A stretch of 64,000 bases of DNA from a virus, in IMG/VR virus record IMGVR_UViG_3300023184_000046, positions 56,030 to 120,029 of that record. One strand, written 5' to 3'. The notes below the pieces were generated by a model. The model did no database searches. It saw nothing but the letters and a program-made list of their open reading frames with translations, and was not told the DNA's origin. The position numbers and the translations under genes are program-made. Of the stretch, positions 41,057-48,729 are shown one piece after another (position 1 is the stretch's first letter; every line of letters begins with the position of its first letter).

Positions 41057-41551
41057 TTATCTCCTTCTTTCTGCTGCATCAAACGACAATTGCCAATCAA
41101 TATTATCAAGTGATTTTACGGTTGCAATAGAAGCATTTAGCATTTGTTGTTTTTGATAATTGTTTTCACCAGCTTGACTTAAAGAATTAAAAATAGAATT
41201 TAATTGGTTGTTTTCAGCTTTGAGACTATAAAACATTTTATCTTCTTCTTCTTTTTGCTTTTTTCTGATTGAGTCTTGTCTACTTTCTTCTCTTAATTCA
41301 GCTAAATGTTCTTGAAGTTTTAAATCTCTTTCTTTTCTTCGTAGTTCATTTCGTTTTTGTTCTTCGGTAAATGCTTCATCACTAGCTTGTTTTTTAAGCT
41401 TCTTTAATCTAATCTTTTCATCTTTTCTAATTTGTTTTTTTTCTTCTTCTGTCAATGATCTTAATTCACAAGAAGGTTTATTAGGAGTTTCACTTTTCAA
41501 AGCAGGGAGTTCTCTTTCCCAAGCAGCAAGCATTTCTTCGGTAGTTGGCAT
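41057..41551 (-). CDS. Coiled-coil protein, 164 aa, with shared C-terminal tail
   Basis: Residues 30-110 are a highly charged coiled coil (EEEKKQIRKDEKIRLKKLKK...). Ends NIDWQLSFDAAERRR, identical to the 40683 product. AAAGGAG site. A scaffold-like protein is possible; no family recognised. Confidence 0.65.
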   Translation of the reverse strand: MPTTEEMLAAWERELPALKSETPNKPSCELRSLTEEEKKQIRKDEKIRLKKLKKQASDEAFTEEQKRNELRRKERDLKLQEHLAELREESRQDSIRKKQKEEEDKMFYSLKAENNQLNSIFNSLSQAGENNYQKQQMLNASIATVKSLDNIDWQLSFDAAERRR

Positions 41552-41595
41552 AACAAATCTCCTTTTTGTTTATAATAATATATTAAACAAAAATA

Positions 41596-41721
41596 TTAAG
41601 AAAGCAAGTCTTTTTCTTTTAATTTTTCTTCTAATAATATTATTATTTGTTTTAGTCTTAAGATTTCAAGTGATAGTTCGTTTGATTTAGATTCTTGTAT
41701 AAAAAATTCATTTTCGTTCAA
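41596..41721 (-). CDS. Small coiled-coil peptide, 41 aa, TTG start
   Basis: Read by eye: TTG at 41721 overlaps the upstream stop (TTGA), with GAGGA 4 nt before it. Sequence LNENEFFIQESKSNELSLEI, then LRLKQIIILLEEKLKEKD, is a regular heptad pattern. Translational coupling and coiled-coil periodicity support a real gene; the non-ATG start lowers confidence. Confidence 0.5.
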   Translation of the reverse strand: MNENEFFIQESKSNELSLEILRLKQIIILLEEKLKEKDLLS

Positions 41722-42080
41722 TTTTCCTCGTTTCTAAATGCATACAAAAATATTTTATTTGGTGTTTTCCTAAAGTAATTAAGTAATTTAAGTGGGAAAT
41801 TACCAAATATAGTTGTGTTTTGAAGATAATAAACATCATCTATAAGATTTAAAGTATAATTATAATTTTCAAATTCATAATTAGAAAACACAAGATAAAA
41901 AAATTCTTGTTCTTTTGGAAATTTGTTATTTATATGTTTGAGAATAATATCGCTGCCGTTTAGAAATTGTTCTTGTTTTATTTTAAAAACCTCGTCATCA
42001 AAAAACCAAAGATCATCATAGAACCAAGGTTCTAAAACTTTCTTTTTTATTCGATAAGGTTTTATTATGAACATCTCCAT
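41718..42080 (-). CDS. Hypothetical protein, 120 aa
   Basis: Aromatic-rich (Tyr/Phe about 20%): EPWFYDDLWFFDDEVFKI, FYLVFSNYEFENYNYTL. Likely a compact beta-rich domain. No family recognised. TTGA overlap with the next gene. Confidence 0.6.
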   Translation of the reverse strand: MEMFIIKPYRIKKKVLEPWFYDDLWFFDDEVFKIKQEQFLNGSDIILKHINNKFPKEQEFFYLVFSNYEFENYNYTLNLIDDVYYLQNTTIFGNFPLKLLNYFRKTPNKIFLYAFRNEEN

Positions 42081-42106
42081 TCTATATTTATAAATGGCAA
42101 TAAAAA

Positions 42107-42136
42107 AACTACTGCAAATTAAATTTTGCAGTAGTT
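42107..42136 (-). terminator. Hairpin terminator, 12-bp stem
   Basis: AACTACTGCAAA / TTTGCAGTAGTT, 6-nt loop, 15 nt after the 42151 stop. Confidence 0.85.
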
Positions 42137-42150
42137 GTTTGTTTTAGAAA

Positions 42151-42423
42151 TTAAACAGCAGGTTTTTCAATGAATCTATTTATATATTCATTTATAGCCT
42201 TTATGTTAATTCTTTCTCCGTGGCCTTTCCCAGGACCACCTAAAGGAAGTTGTTTTAAGCAAATTCCTCTTTCGATGTACTTTTTAGCTCTTTGAAAAGC
42301 TGACTGTGGTTGTAGTTCCAGTTTTTCTGCAACCTCGTAAATGTTACTGCTTTCCATCCATGCTTTAACGAAATGTTCTGCAACAATACGATCCTTGTAT
42401 TTCTTGCTTATTTTCTTAGACAT
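42151..42423 (-). CDS. Helix-turn-helix DNA-binding protein
   Basis: 90 aa from ATG 42423 (AGGGAGACTAATC upstream). Residues about 15-55, AEHFVKAWMESSNIYEVAEK then LELQPQSAFQRAKKYIERG, fit a helix-turn-helix (EVAEKLELQPQSAFQRA) seen in phage regulators that end with G-I-x-L-K. Basic. Monocistronic, with terminators on both sides. Candidate transcription regulator of this phage. Confidence 0.72.
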   Translation of the reverse strand: MSKKISKKYKDRIVAEHFVKAWMESSNIYEVAEKLELQPQSAFQRAKKYIERGICLKQLPLGGPGKGHGERINIKAINEYINRFIEKPAV

Positions 42424-42558
42424 GATTAGTCTCCCTCTAACCAAAAATATGATAAACAACGCTTGTTTATCTTTACCTTATTATTATTATTAGATGTTAA
42501 AATGGGAAAGTCAACTATTTTTAAAATTTTTATTTAAATTTTTTAATTTAAAATGAAA

Positions 42559-42588
42559 GAGGGAAGACCACTACACTAGTCTTCCCTC
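42559..42588 (-). terminator. Hairpin terminator, 10-bp stem
   Basis: Perfect GAGGGAAGAC / GTCTTCCCTC, 10-nt loop, followed on the minus strand by TTTCATTTT. Confidence 0.8.
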
Positions 42589-42603
42589 GAATCGTCTGCA
42601 CTT

Positions 42604-42631
42604 ATATATTAACCACTTTTAGTTAATATAT
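42604..42631. other. Inverted repeat, 10-bp stem
   Basis: ATATATTAAC / GTTAATATAT, 8-nt loop, between the 42660 gene and its terminator. AT-only, so probably an RNA element or binding site and not a terminator. Confidence 0.5.
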
Positions 42632-42659
42632 TATATACATGAAGATAAAAATTTTCAAA

Positions 42660-43160
42660 TTATGAGTTATAATTTTCTTCAAATTCTTTTCCATAAGACT
42701 TGCTTTGTAAGCAAAGTTTTTCAAGTCTTTGTTTAAAAGCCAATATGTATGGAGGAAAAGATTTTAAACTATTGAAAAGATCATATAGTTTTAAACCACA
42801 ATCATTATTCATATTGATGTATATGCACTTTCCAACTTTACCAATATGATAAGACTCTGAAACAAAACACTCATTGTTTTTTTCTGTAATAACATCTTCT
42901 ATATCATTAAGCATCGCATTAATGACAGTATCTGATGTTTGTTTATTAATTTGATCCAATAGTTGCTTTAGGAAAACATCGTTAAATCTAAGGTTAATGC
43001 AATCTTTAAACCTATTAATTTGAAACGCAGGAGTTTCAACAAAGTTTTCATTTGAAATAGTGTTCATATTAACACTACCTTTGTATTGCTTTACATTTCT
43101 TTGGTGAAATGGTTTTGCTCCATTAAATCCATTGCCACTAAAATTCTTATGCTTGAACAT
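42660..43160 (-). CDS. Hypothetical protein, 166 aa
   Basis: TAGGAG site. N-terminal 35 residues are Gly/Asn/His-rich and likely disordered (FSGNGFNGAKPFHQRNVKQY); the rest is alpha/beta (INLRFNDVFLKQLLDQIN, GKVGKCIYINMNNDCGL). No family recognised. Transcribed from promoter J. Confidence 0.6.
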   Translation of the reverse strand: MFKHKNFSGNGFNGAKPFHQRNVKQYKGSVNMNTISNENFVETPAFQINRFKDCINLRFNDVFLKQLLDQINKQTSDTVINAMLNDIEDVITEKNNECFVSESYHIGKVGKCIYINMNNDCGLKLYDLFNSLKSFPPYILAFKQRLEKLCLQSKSYGKEFEENYNS

Positions 43161-43230
43161 TTTTAAACTCCTATAAAGGTATAACTATTTAATGCAGTCA
43201 ACATAACTACAAAGTCATTCTATATTGTAA

Positions 43231-43259
43231 TATCGGTTTTCTCAACTACAACATTTCAA
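43231..43259 (-). promoter_or_regulatory. CCGATA-type promoter (J)
   Basis: TTGAAA (43259-43254), 17 bp, CCGATA (43236-43231), 71 nt upstream of 43160. Confidence 0.72.
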
Positions 43260-43325
43260 CTTTATCAAAAAAATAGTAAAGTTAATATCGAAAAAGCACG
43301 AATAAGTATGTGAAAGGAGTTTTTT

Positions 43326-43478
43326 ATGAAAAAATTAGTTTTACTATGTGTGTTTATATCAGGATGTGCAGGTGTAAAGAATTCAGTTAACACAGAAGCA
43401 AAGACATCCTACTATCCAAATAACACACAAAGTATTGAACGAATAGATTTATCTATTCAAATGAAAAAAGAATGGTAG
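43326..43478 (+). CDS. Small lipoprotein, 50 aa
   Basis: Found by eye. AAAGGAG then ATG. MKKLVLLCVFISGCAGVKNS is a textbook lipoprotein signal with lipobox I-S-G-C (Cys14). The mature part is about 36 residues and polar, ending QMKKEW. Phage lipoproteins of this size include outer-membrane spanins (Rz1-type) and superinfection-exclusion proteins, but no inner-membrane partner is visible here. The stop abuts the 3' end of the convergent tRNA-Asn gene. Confidence 0.75.
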   Translation: MKKLVLLCVFISGCAGVKNSVNTEAKTSYYPNNTQSIERIDLSIQMKKEW

Positions 43479-43551
43479 CTCCCCCTCTTGGACTCGAACC
43501 AAGAACCCCGAAATTAACAGTTTCGTGCTCTACCAATTGAGCTAAGGAGGA
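43479..43551 (-). tRNA. tRNA-Asn (GTT)
   Basis: 73 nt with complete cloverleaf: acceptor TCCTCCT/AGGGGGA, D-arm AGCTCAATTGGTAGAGCA, anticodon loop CTGTTAA (GTT), T-arm with GGTTCGAGTCC. CCA is not encoded. Confidence 0.93.
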
Positions 43552-43691
43552 ATAAAACCACATTAATCAATATTAACAATAATTAGCAATATATCAAGTT
43601 AATTACATTCTTTAAAATAATATTTTAAATAAATTTTTTGTGTTTACTAAATAAGTTATGACAACCTTCATAACCTTTAGGATAAACACCC

Positions 43692-44240
43692 ATGATAAAG
43701 CTTAAATGCCTATTTTGTTATTCCAATTTGACAGGTAAAAAAATAAAATATTGCTCAAAAAACTGCGAAAACAAATATAAAGTAGAAAAAAACAAGATGA
43801 ATAGACATAAAGAAAAAGCTTTAAAGCCAAAAATTAAATGTCTAGTGTGTAAAACATTTATTCCAGAAGGAAAAAGAAAATTTTGTTCTGCTAATTGTGC
43901 TTGCAAATACAAAAACAGAGAAGATAATGGTGCTAGTTCTTATAAAAGCCAGTTAAAAAGAGCTAAAGAAAGAAAATTAATATTAATTAATATGCTTGGT
44001 GGCTCATGTCAATCTTGTGGTTATTGTAAAAATTACTCCGTTTTATCTTTTCATCATGTAGATCCAAAACTTAAAAAGTTTGGAATAGACTCTCGTCAAT
44101 GCTCTAATCGTAGTTGGGAAACTCTATTTGAAGAAGTAGCCAAATGTATCCTCCTTTGTCTTAATTGCCATTCAGAATTACATCATCCACAATGTTCTAT
44201 TGGGCCAGCAGGGAATCGAACCCTGTCTGCCGAATTATGA
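43692..44240 (+). CDS. HNH endonuclease with zinc fingers
   Basis: 182 aa. Two N-terminal C-x2-C...C-x3-C ribbons (CLFCYSNLTGKKIKYCSKNC; CLVCKTFIPEGKRKFCSANC), then the HNH core: CQSCGYCKNYSVLSFHHVDP and CLNCHSELHH. AGGAT site. The natural domain ends at about residue 170; the last 14 residues (GPAGNRTLSAEL) are simply the antisense of tRNA-Met, which the gene overlaps by 40 nt. Likely a mobile free-standing homing endonuclease. Confidence 0.85.
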   Translation: MIKLKCLFCYSNLTGKKIKYCSKNCENKYKVEKNKMNRHKEKALKPKIKCLVCKTFIPEGKRKFCSANCACKYKNREDNGASSYKSQLKRAKERKLILINMLGGSCQSCGYCKNYSVLSFHHVDPKLKKFGIDSRQCSNRSWETLFEEVAKCILLCLNCHSELHHPQCSIGPAGNRTLSAEL

Positions 44241-44272
44241 GTTCGGAACTCTATCCAATGAGTTACAGGCCC
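44201..44272 (-). tRNA. tRNA-Met (CAT)
   Basis: 72 nt. Acceptor GGGCCTG/CTGGCCC with one U-U mismatch, D-arm AACTCATTGGATAGAGTT, anticodon loop CTCATAA (CAT), T-arm CAGGGTTCGATTCCCTG. Elongator Met or lysidine-modified Ile cannot be decided from sequence alone. Confidence 0.92.
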
Positions 44273-44293
44273 ATATTTTAAGTTTATTTAAAT

Positions 44294-44977
44294 TTATGAT
44301 TTTAAGCAAGAGTATTTCTCTAACTTTATTAAACCTTTATCTAATTCTTTATGATGATTAGGGCACAATGCAACTAAGTTTTTAATATCATTAACATCTT
44401 TAATCAATGTTTCCATCGTAAAAGATGCAATGCTTTTAATGTGACAAATCTCAATATAAATAGAATAACCACAAACATAACAGCATTTAGGTTCACCTGA
44501 TTTCTTATAAACTCTTCTGGCGTGATCTCTTATACCAGCGTGTCTATTAGAACCCTTGCCTCTTAAATAATGTAATCCTAATGTATTTTCACCAATATCT
44601 TTTATTTTTGTTATTTTAATAAAACATTTTTTACAATAAGATGCACCAGTTGAAATGTATGTCTCACATCCATCATGGCCACATTTATTAGTAAAGGTTC
44701 TTTTTTTAAAGTTTTTATTATTAATCTTGGCAGAACAGCTTGAAGAACAATATACTAATCCACTAGGAGATATTTCTTTTAACCTGCGATTTACTTCTTT
44801 ATTACAGGAAGAGCAGTTGTAAGTGCCACTTTGGGCGTTTTTTATTTTATCGCTTAAAGAAACATAAGGAACACAATCATAGCAGGATGTCCTATTGCCA
44901 CATTTAATTCTTTTTCCATTAACTTTAGTATTTACTAAGAATTCCTTATTGCACTTAATACAAATTTTGGTCTTCAT
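44294..44977 (-). CDS. HNH endonuclease with N-terminal zinc fingers
   Basis: 227 aa. Several C-x2-C pairs (CIKCNKEF, CYDC, CSSCNKE, CSSSCSAK, CGHDGCE, CKKC) followed by an HNH core: CCYVCGYSIYIEICHIKSIA then LVALCPNHHKELDKG. No Shine-Dalgarno; the start codon is buried in a 9-bp palindrome (44972-44993), as in translationally silenced T4 homing endonucleases. It sits between tRNA-Met and tRNA-Thr. Confidence 0.85.
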   Translation of the reverse strand: MKTKICIKCNKEFLVNTKVNGKRIKCGNRTSCYDCVPYVSLSDKIKNAQSGTYNCSSCNKEVNRRLKEISPSGLVYCSSSCSAKINNKNFKKRTFTNKCGHDGCETYISTGASYCKKCFIKITKIKDIGENTLGLHYLRGKGSNRHAGIRDHARRVYKKSGEPKCCYVCGYSIYIEICHIKSIASFTMETLIKDVNDIKNLVALCPNHHKELDKGLIKLEKYSCLKS

Positions 44978-44993
44978 AAATTATTTTATGAAG
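44972..44993. promoter_or_regulatory. Hairpin covering the HNH start codon
   Basis: CTTCATAAA / TTTATGAAG, 4-nt loop. The ATG of the HNH gene (44977) is in the stem. Could occlude translation or act as a processing signal in the tRNA transcript. Confidence 0.6.
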
Positions 44994-45017
44994 ATTAATT
45001 AAAAATGCAAATTGAAA

Positions 45018-45090
45018 AGCTAATGGAGAGACTTGAACTCTCAACTTCAGGTTTACAAAACCTGCACTCTACCAATTGAGTTACACTAGC
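45018..45090 (-). tRNA. tRNA-Thr (TGT)
   Basis: 73 nt. Acceptor GCTAGTG/CATTAGC (one G-U pair), D-arm AACTCAATTGGTAGAGTG, anticodon loop TTTGTAA (TGT), T-arm GAGAGTTCAAGTCTCTC. Its 5' end overlaps the stop codon of the upstream CDS. Confidence 0.93.
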
Positions 45091-45280
45091 AATTTTTAGT
45101 TTTCTTAACAAATAACACTTTGTTATCATTTTTAAGAAAAAAATGGTCATCATCTTCTTCAAGAAGATTCCATTCTTTATCTAATATAGCATCCGAATTC
45201 ACAGATATAAATTTAATATCTTCAGTGCAAGTTGAAATTAACACACTAATATCTAAATTGCAAAACATTGTATCTTCCAT
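45086..45280 (-). CDS. Small hypothetical protein, 64 aa
   Basis: GGAGG site 6 nt before ATG. Acidic (EEDDDHFFLKNDNK). The TAG stop is bases 3-5 of tRNA-Thr, so the mRNA must be cut to release the tRNA. No family recognised. Confidence 0.65.
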   Translation of the reverse strand: MEDTMFCNLDISVLISTCTEDIKFISVNSDAILDKEWNLLEEDDDHFFLKNDNKVLFVKKTKNC

Positions 45281-45322
45281 GATAAACCTCCATAATAAAT
45301 TTAATATATTTTAAAAACAAAG

Positions 45323-46015
45323 TCAAGATTGAAGATAGTTAGATGTGTCTGTAGCACCATCATATTCATATATTTTTTTAATTAGCGGTGATGCTATCAT
45401 ACCTTTTTCTTCATTGCCAACAATAATAATTGGTGTGTCACTTGGTAAAGAAGAATCTGAAAACCATTTGAATAATATATTAAATCTTAATATTATCTGA
45501 CAAAACCACCAAGGTACTATATCTTTTAGTAAGTATGAACCACCTAAATCATATCCGCAATCTAAATAAATTTCTTTAACACTTTCTGTGCAATAGTATT
45601 TATTTTCATCATTAAAGTTAAAATCATAACTTGGATCTTCATCTGTAAATCTGATAATTGCATCTTTAAAGTTTAACTCATCAAAAACATTAATATTTTT
45701 TAATCTATAAACGCAAAAATCAATCCCCTCCCAATTATCAAACCAATCTAATACTCTTAACTTCCTAGTGCCAAAATCAGAAACATCTATGGCATAGTAT
45801 TCATCTTTATCAACATACATGATTGTGGCGTGAGAATATTTAGAATTAGTGTACTTCTGTACCCATTTAGCAAAAGGAATTCCAAACGGGCCTTTTACAT
45901 TAGAAGAATTGAAAACTATATCACCAGTTTTAAGGTTAAGTTTTTTTAAATTATCTAATAATTGCTTACGCTTTTCATAAAGAGGACCTGGCGTAAATAC
46001 ATTTTTTTTAGTCAT
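45323..46015 (-). CDS. YiiX/NlpC-P60-like permuted papain-fold hydrolase
   Basis: 230 aa. LKTGDIVFNSS (about 28-38), SKYSHATIMYVD with His62, and YYCTESVKEIY with Cys142 follow the circularly permuted NlpC/P60 (YiiX/YebB) order: G-D-I-V, S-H-x-x-hydrophobic, then Cys late in the sequence. Such enzymes hydrolyse amide or thioester bonds in lipids or peptides. Overlaps the upstream gene by 4 nt. Substrate unknown; the host envelope is a candidate. Confidence 0.75.
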   Translation of the reverse strand: MTKKNVFTPGPLYEKRKQLLDNLKKLNLKTGDIVFNSSNVKGPFGIPFAKWVQKYTNSKYSHATIMYVDKDEYYAIDVSDFGTRKLRVLDWFDNWEGIDFCVYRLKNINVFDELNFKDAIIRFTDEDPSYDFNFNDENKYYCTESVKEIYLDCGYDLGGSYLLKDIVPWWFCQIILRFNILFKWFSDSSLPSDTPIIIVGNEEKGMIASPLIKKIYEYDGATDTSNYLQS

Positions 46016-46281
46016 ATGTTGTAATCTACAAAATTAAGGTTTAATAATGATCTTAACCTTTTAACCTCTGCTATTAAATTAACAATATTATCTTTGGCAC
46101 ATAATAAAAAATTAATATTATTTTTAATATCAACTTCAGAATTAGAAAAATCTGCAATTAAAATTGGTTCTAAACTTATCTCTGGCAAACATACTAAAAC
46201 TTTATCGTCTTTAATATACCATTTGCCTTCAGTAATATTATAAACTGTATCTTCAATTTTTTTAATATCTTCTTCTTTCAT
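46012..46281 (-). CDS. Hypothetical protein, 89 aa
   Basis: Coupled to both neighbours (2 nt after the AAA+ stop, 4-nt overlap with the YiiX-like gene). Short alpha/beta, acidic (KKIEDTVYNITEGKWYIKDD). No family recognised. Confidence 0.6.
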   Translation of the reverse strand: MKEEDIKKIEDTVYNITEGKWYIKDDKVLVCLPEISLEPILIADFSNSEVDIKNNINFLLCAKDNIVNLIAEVKRLRSLLNLNFVDYNI

Positions 46282-46282
46282 A

Positions 46283-47482
46283 TCATAATATACTACTCTC
46301 TAAACAATTTTTCTTATCTTTTTGATAAGAACCATCCAACAATCTATCTCCACCACTTAGAAATGAAATAATTACTCTTGGGTCATCTACATTTAACTCT
46401 TTTGCTAATAGCAATGCTGGTTCAACCCATTCAACTTTACCACCATTCTCTTGTACATCTCGAAACAATATTTTCTTAATGGTTTCTTCTGTTGGTCTTG
46501 GAAAATATATTTTATTCTTACATCTGCTTGCTAACGCACCATCTAATAAATTATTGAACTTATCAGAATCATTGACTGTACAGAAAAACAGTATGTCTAT
46601 ATCTTTCACAATAGTTTCTTTGTGACTTACTTTTCTGATTTCTGATCTTTCATCCAATAGTGACAACCAATTTCTCAGCCAATCTTCATTAGCCTTTTCT
46701 ACTTCTTCAAGTATTACAATTGGAGGAATTACTGTATTTAAAAATAACTTCTCTATGCCAGCCTTTGTAGTAGTGGTAGCATCTAACTTGAGAACATTAT
46801 GTTTACCAACAATTTCTTCCAAAGTATTTAGAACACTTGTTTTTCCACAAGCAGGAGGCCCAAATAGAACACAATGTGTCATTCTTTTGCCACCAGAATC
46901 AATAGAAGATTTAAGAGATGACAAGACCATCCTTATTTGACTTTCAATGCCGTAATAACGCTTGTAGGGGCTTTCGTTCATTAAATAATTAGCATCTGAC
47001 AATAACCTATCATCGAAAGTTAATCCTTTCCAAGAATCACACGAAACAATAGGTGTATCAGACTTATCATCCAATCCAGGAATATGAATAGCCATTACTT
47101 CTGGATTTCTAAAAAAATCTAATTCAATCTTCTTCACATCCCAACAATTGAATTTGATAGTGTTCTTAAAAATTTTAACAACTTCCTCAAACGACATATC
47201 AGTAGCTAAAAACATTTCAATTTTACAAATAAGTAATGTTTCTTGTTCTATAAACACAGGCAATATTAATCTTTTGCTTGCATTTAACTTAAAATCAGAA
47301 TCAATAGAATCACTAATAATCTTTCCAATGTCTTTTCTATCTTTGAACTCTATAGGCATATATGCCGATAGTTTAATGTAATAATTACTACTCTCTTCAC
47401 ATATAACCCCAGTAAAACATGATTTATCATTGCTGATGATTGTAGGGTTATCAACACTTGTATTAACATAAAAATTATTCAT
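46283..47482 (-). CDS. AAA+ ATPase
   Basis: 399 aa. Unrecognised 190-residue N-terminal domain (residues 1-190), then Walker A GPPACGKT (208-215), Walker B PIVILEEVEKAN, sensor FCTVND and arginine-finger GALASRCKNKIYF, with a helical lid (LLLAKELNVDDPRVIISFLS). Divergent from the two CobS-like ATPases; no VWA partner. AGGAG site. Probably a remodeller acting with the two downstream proteins. Confidence 0.82.
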   Translation of the reverse strand: MNNFYVNTSVDNPTIISNDKSCFTGVICEESSNYYIKLSAYMPIEFKDRKDIGKIISDSIDSDFKLNASKRLILPVFIEQETLLICKIEMFLATDMSFEEVVKIFKNTIKFNCWDVKKIELDFFRNPEVMAIHIPGLDDKSDTPIVSCDSWKGLTFDDRLLSDANYLMNESPYKRYYGIESQIRMVLSSLKSSIDSGGKRMTHCVLFGPPACGKTSVLNTLEEIVGKHNVLKLDATTTTKAGIEKLFLNTVIPPIVILEEVEKANEDWLRNWLSLLDERSEIRKVSHKETIVKDIDILFFCTVNDSDKFNNLLDGALASRCKNKIYFPRPTEETIKKILFRDVQENGGKVEWVEPALLLAKELNVDDPRVIISFLSGGDRLLDGSYQKDKKNCLESSIL

Positions 47483-47549
47483 GGTTTTCTCCTGTTGAAA
47501 TATTATTAGAATTTTTTACATAAAATTCAATAGGAAAATCTAATATTAC

Positions 47550-47557
47550 TATAAATA
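47550..47557 (+). promoter_or_regulatory. T4-late-like promoter box, leaderless spacing
   Basis: Exact TATAAATA, 5 nt before the ATG at 47563; no Shine-Dalgarno. Confidence 0.6.
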
Positions 47558-47562
47558 TTATT

Positions 47563-48312
47563 ATGAGATTTAAAGATTTTATAAAAGGTGATACAACTCT
47601 TGAACTTCACAAAGAACTAAATCAAAAACTTTGGCGTTGTACTCCATTAGCAAAAGATATTTGTCCACCTGGCAAACTACATCAAGAAATAAAAGATAAA
47701 CTTATAAGTTTAGCATACTATTGGGCGGAATACGCCAAACTAGATAAGAATATTATAAAAGATATTATCCTTACTGGAGGCAATGCTAATTATAACTATA
47801 CAAGTAGTTCTGACTTGGATGTTCATTTGTTAATTGATAAAGATAAGATTAAATGTGACAAACTTGTAGATGATTATATTGTTGATAAGAAAAACTTGTG
47901 GTCTGCTAACCATAATATAAAAATAAAAGGATATCCAGTTGAAGTATTTGCTCAAGATGTAAATCAGGATACTCCTGCTGATCAAGGCGTTTATTCTTTA
48001 TTAAAAGATAAATGGATTACTAAACCTAAAAAAGAATTCGTGGATGTTAAATCAAAAAGCTTTAAATTAAAAGTAAAACACTTCGTAGACCAAATTAATT
48101 ACTTTATTGATAATAAAATTAAAGACTTAGATGCAATTGAAAAATTAAAAGAAAAAATAAGACTTTATAGAATAGCAGGACTTAAACATAAAGGTGAGTA
48201 TTCTTATGAAAACCTTGTGTTTAAAGAACTTCGTAACCTTGGTTATGTCGATAAACTAAAAGATTATGCAAATAAAGTAATAGACAAAAAGTTTTCTTAC
48301 GATAATGATTAA
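47563..48312 (+). CDS. Tagged nucleotidyltransferase
   Basis: 249 aa. N-terminus MRFKDFIKGD is a variant of the tag, located 26 kb from the main cluster. ILTGGNANYNYTSSSDLDVH (about residues 69-88) is the pol-beta nucleotidyltransferase G-[GS]-x(9-13)-D-x-D motif with Asp84 and Asp86; a third Asp may be in PVEVFAQD. The remainder is helical. The leaderless late box matches the other tagged genes. Plausibly an injected NTase that modifies host RNA or protein. Confidence 0.75.
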   Translation: MRFKDFIKGDTTLELHKELNQKLWRCTPLAKDICPPGKLHQEIKDKLISLAYYWAEYAKLDKNIIKDIILTGGNANYNYTSSSDLDVHLLIDKDKIKCDKLVDDYIVDKKNLWSANHNIKIKGYPVEVFAQDVNQDTPADQGVYSLLKDKWITKPKKEFVDVKSKSFKLKVKHFVDQINYFIDNKIKDLDAIEKLKEKIRLYRIAGLKHKGEYSYENLVFKELRNLGYVDKLKDYANKVIDKKFSYDND

Positions 48313-48350
48313 ATGCTATAATAATATATCCAACTACTGAAAGGATTATT

Positions 48351-48599
48351 ATGAGCATTCTATTACCAGAATCTGATGATTTTAAAATTAATTACAAACC
48401 AACTGACTTAGATGAAGAATGTTTCTTCCTTCTTTATCATTTAAGTGTTCAACCAAGTGAAGCAAAAAACCTTGAGACTGAACAACGCAAATGGATGATA
48501 GCTAGATTTATGGCTCAAAAAGAAATGGAACAAGAGGCGGTTACTCGTCATCAACTTATTAATCAAATCGGCCCTGATCTTAAAAACTTTAAGTTCTAA
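48351..48599 (+). CDS. Small conserved phage protein, 82 aa
   Basis: AAGGA site. LDEECFFLLYHLSVQPSEAK then EQRKWMIARFMAQKEMEQEA is helical and resembles small T4-like chaperone or assembly proteins, with no specific assignment. Ends LKNFKF, the aromatic C-terminal tail. A TATAATAATA stretch lies upstream (48318). Confidence 0.65.
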   Translation: MSILLPESDDFKINYKPTDLDEECFFLLYHLSVQPSEAKNLETEQRKWMIARFMAQKEMEQEAVTRHQLINQIGPDLKNFKF

Positions 48600-48607
48600 T
48601 GTTAATT

Positions 48608-48641
48608 AAAGAAGGATAAGCTTATAAACTTATCCTTCTTT
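48608..48641 (+). terminator. Hairpin terminator, 13-bp stem
   Basis: AAAGAAGGATAAG / CTTATCCTTCTTT, 8-nt loop, then TATTAAAA. It ends the plus-strand pair 47563-48599. Confidence 0.88.
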
Positions 48642-48729
48642 ATTAAAACTAAAAAAATTATTGAATTCGCTAAAATATTTATTGTTATTATAAATAAACA
48701 TCCCAAAAAACAAATTACTTTATCTTTAT

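Noticed and set aside
44200-44240. GPAGNRTLSAEL as a functional C-terminal domain of the HNH protein
   Set aside because: It is the antisense translation of tRNA-Met and ends by chance at a stop within it.
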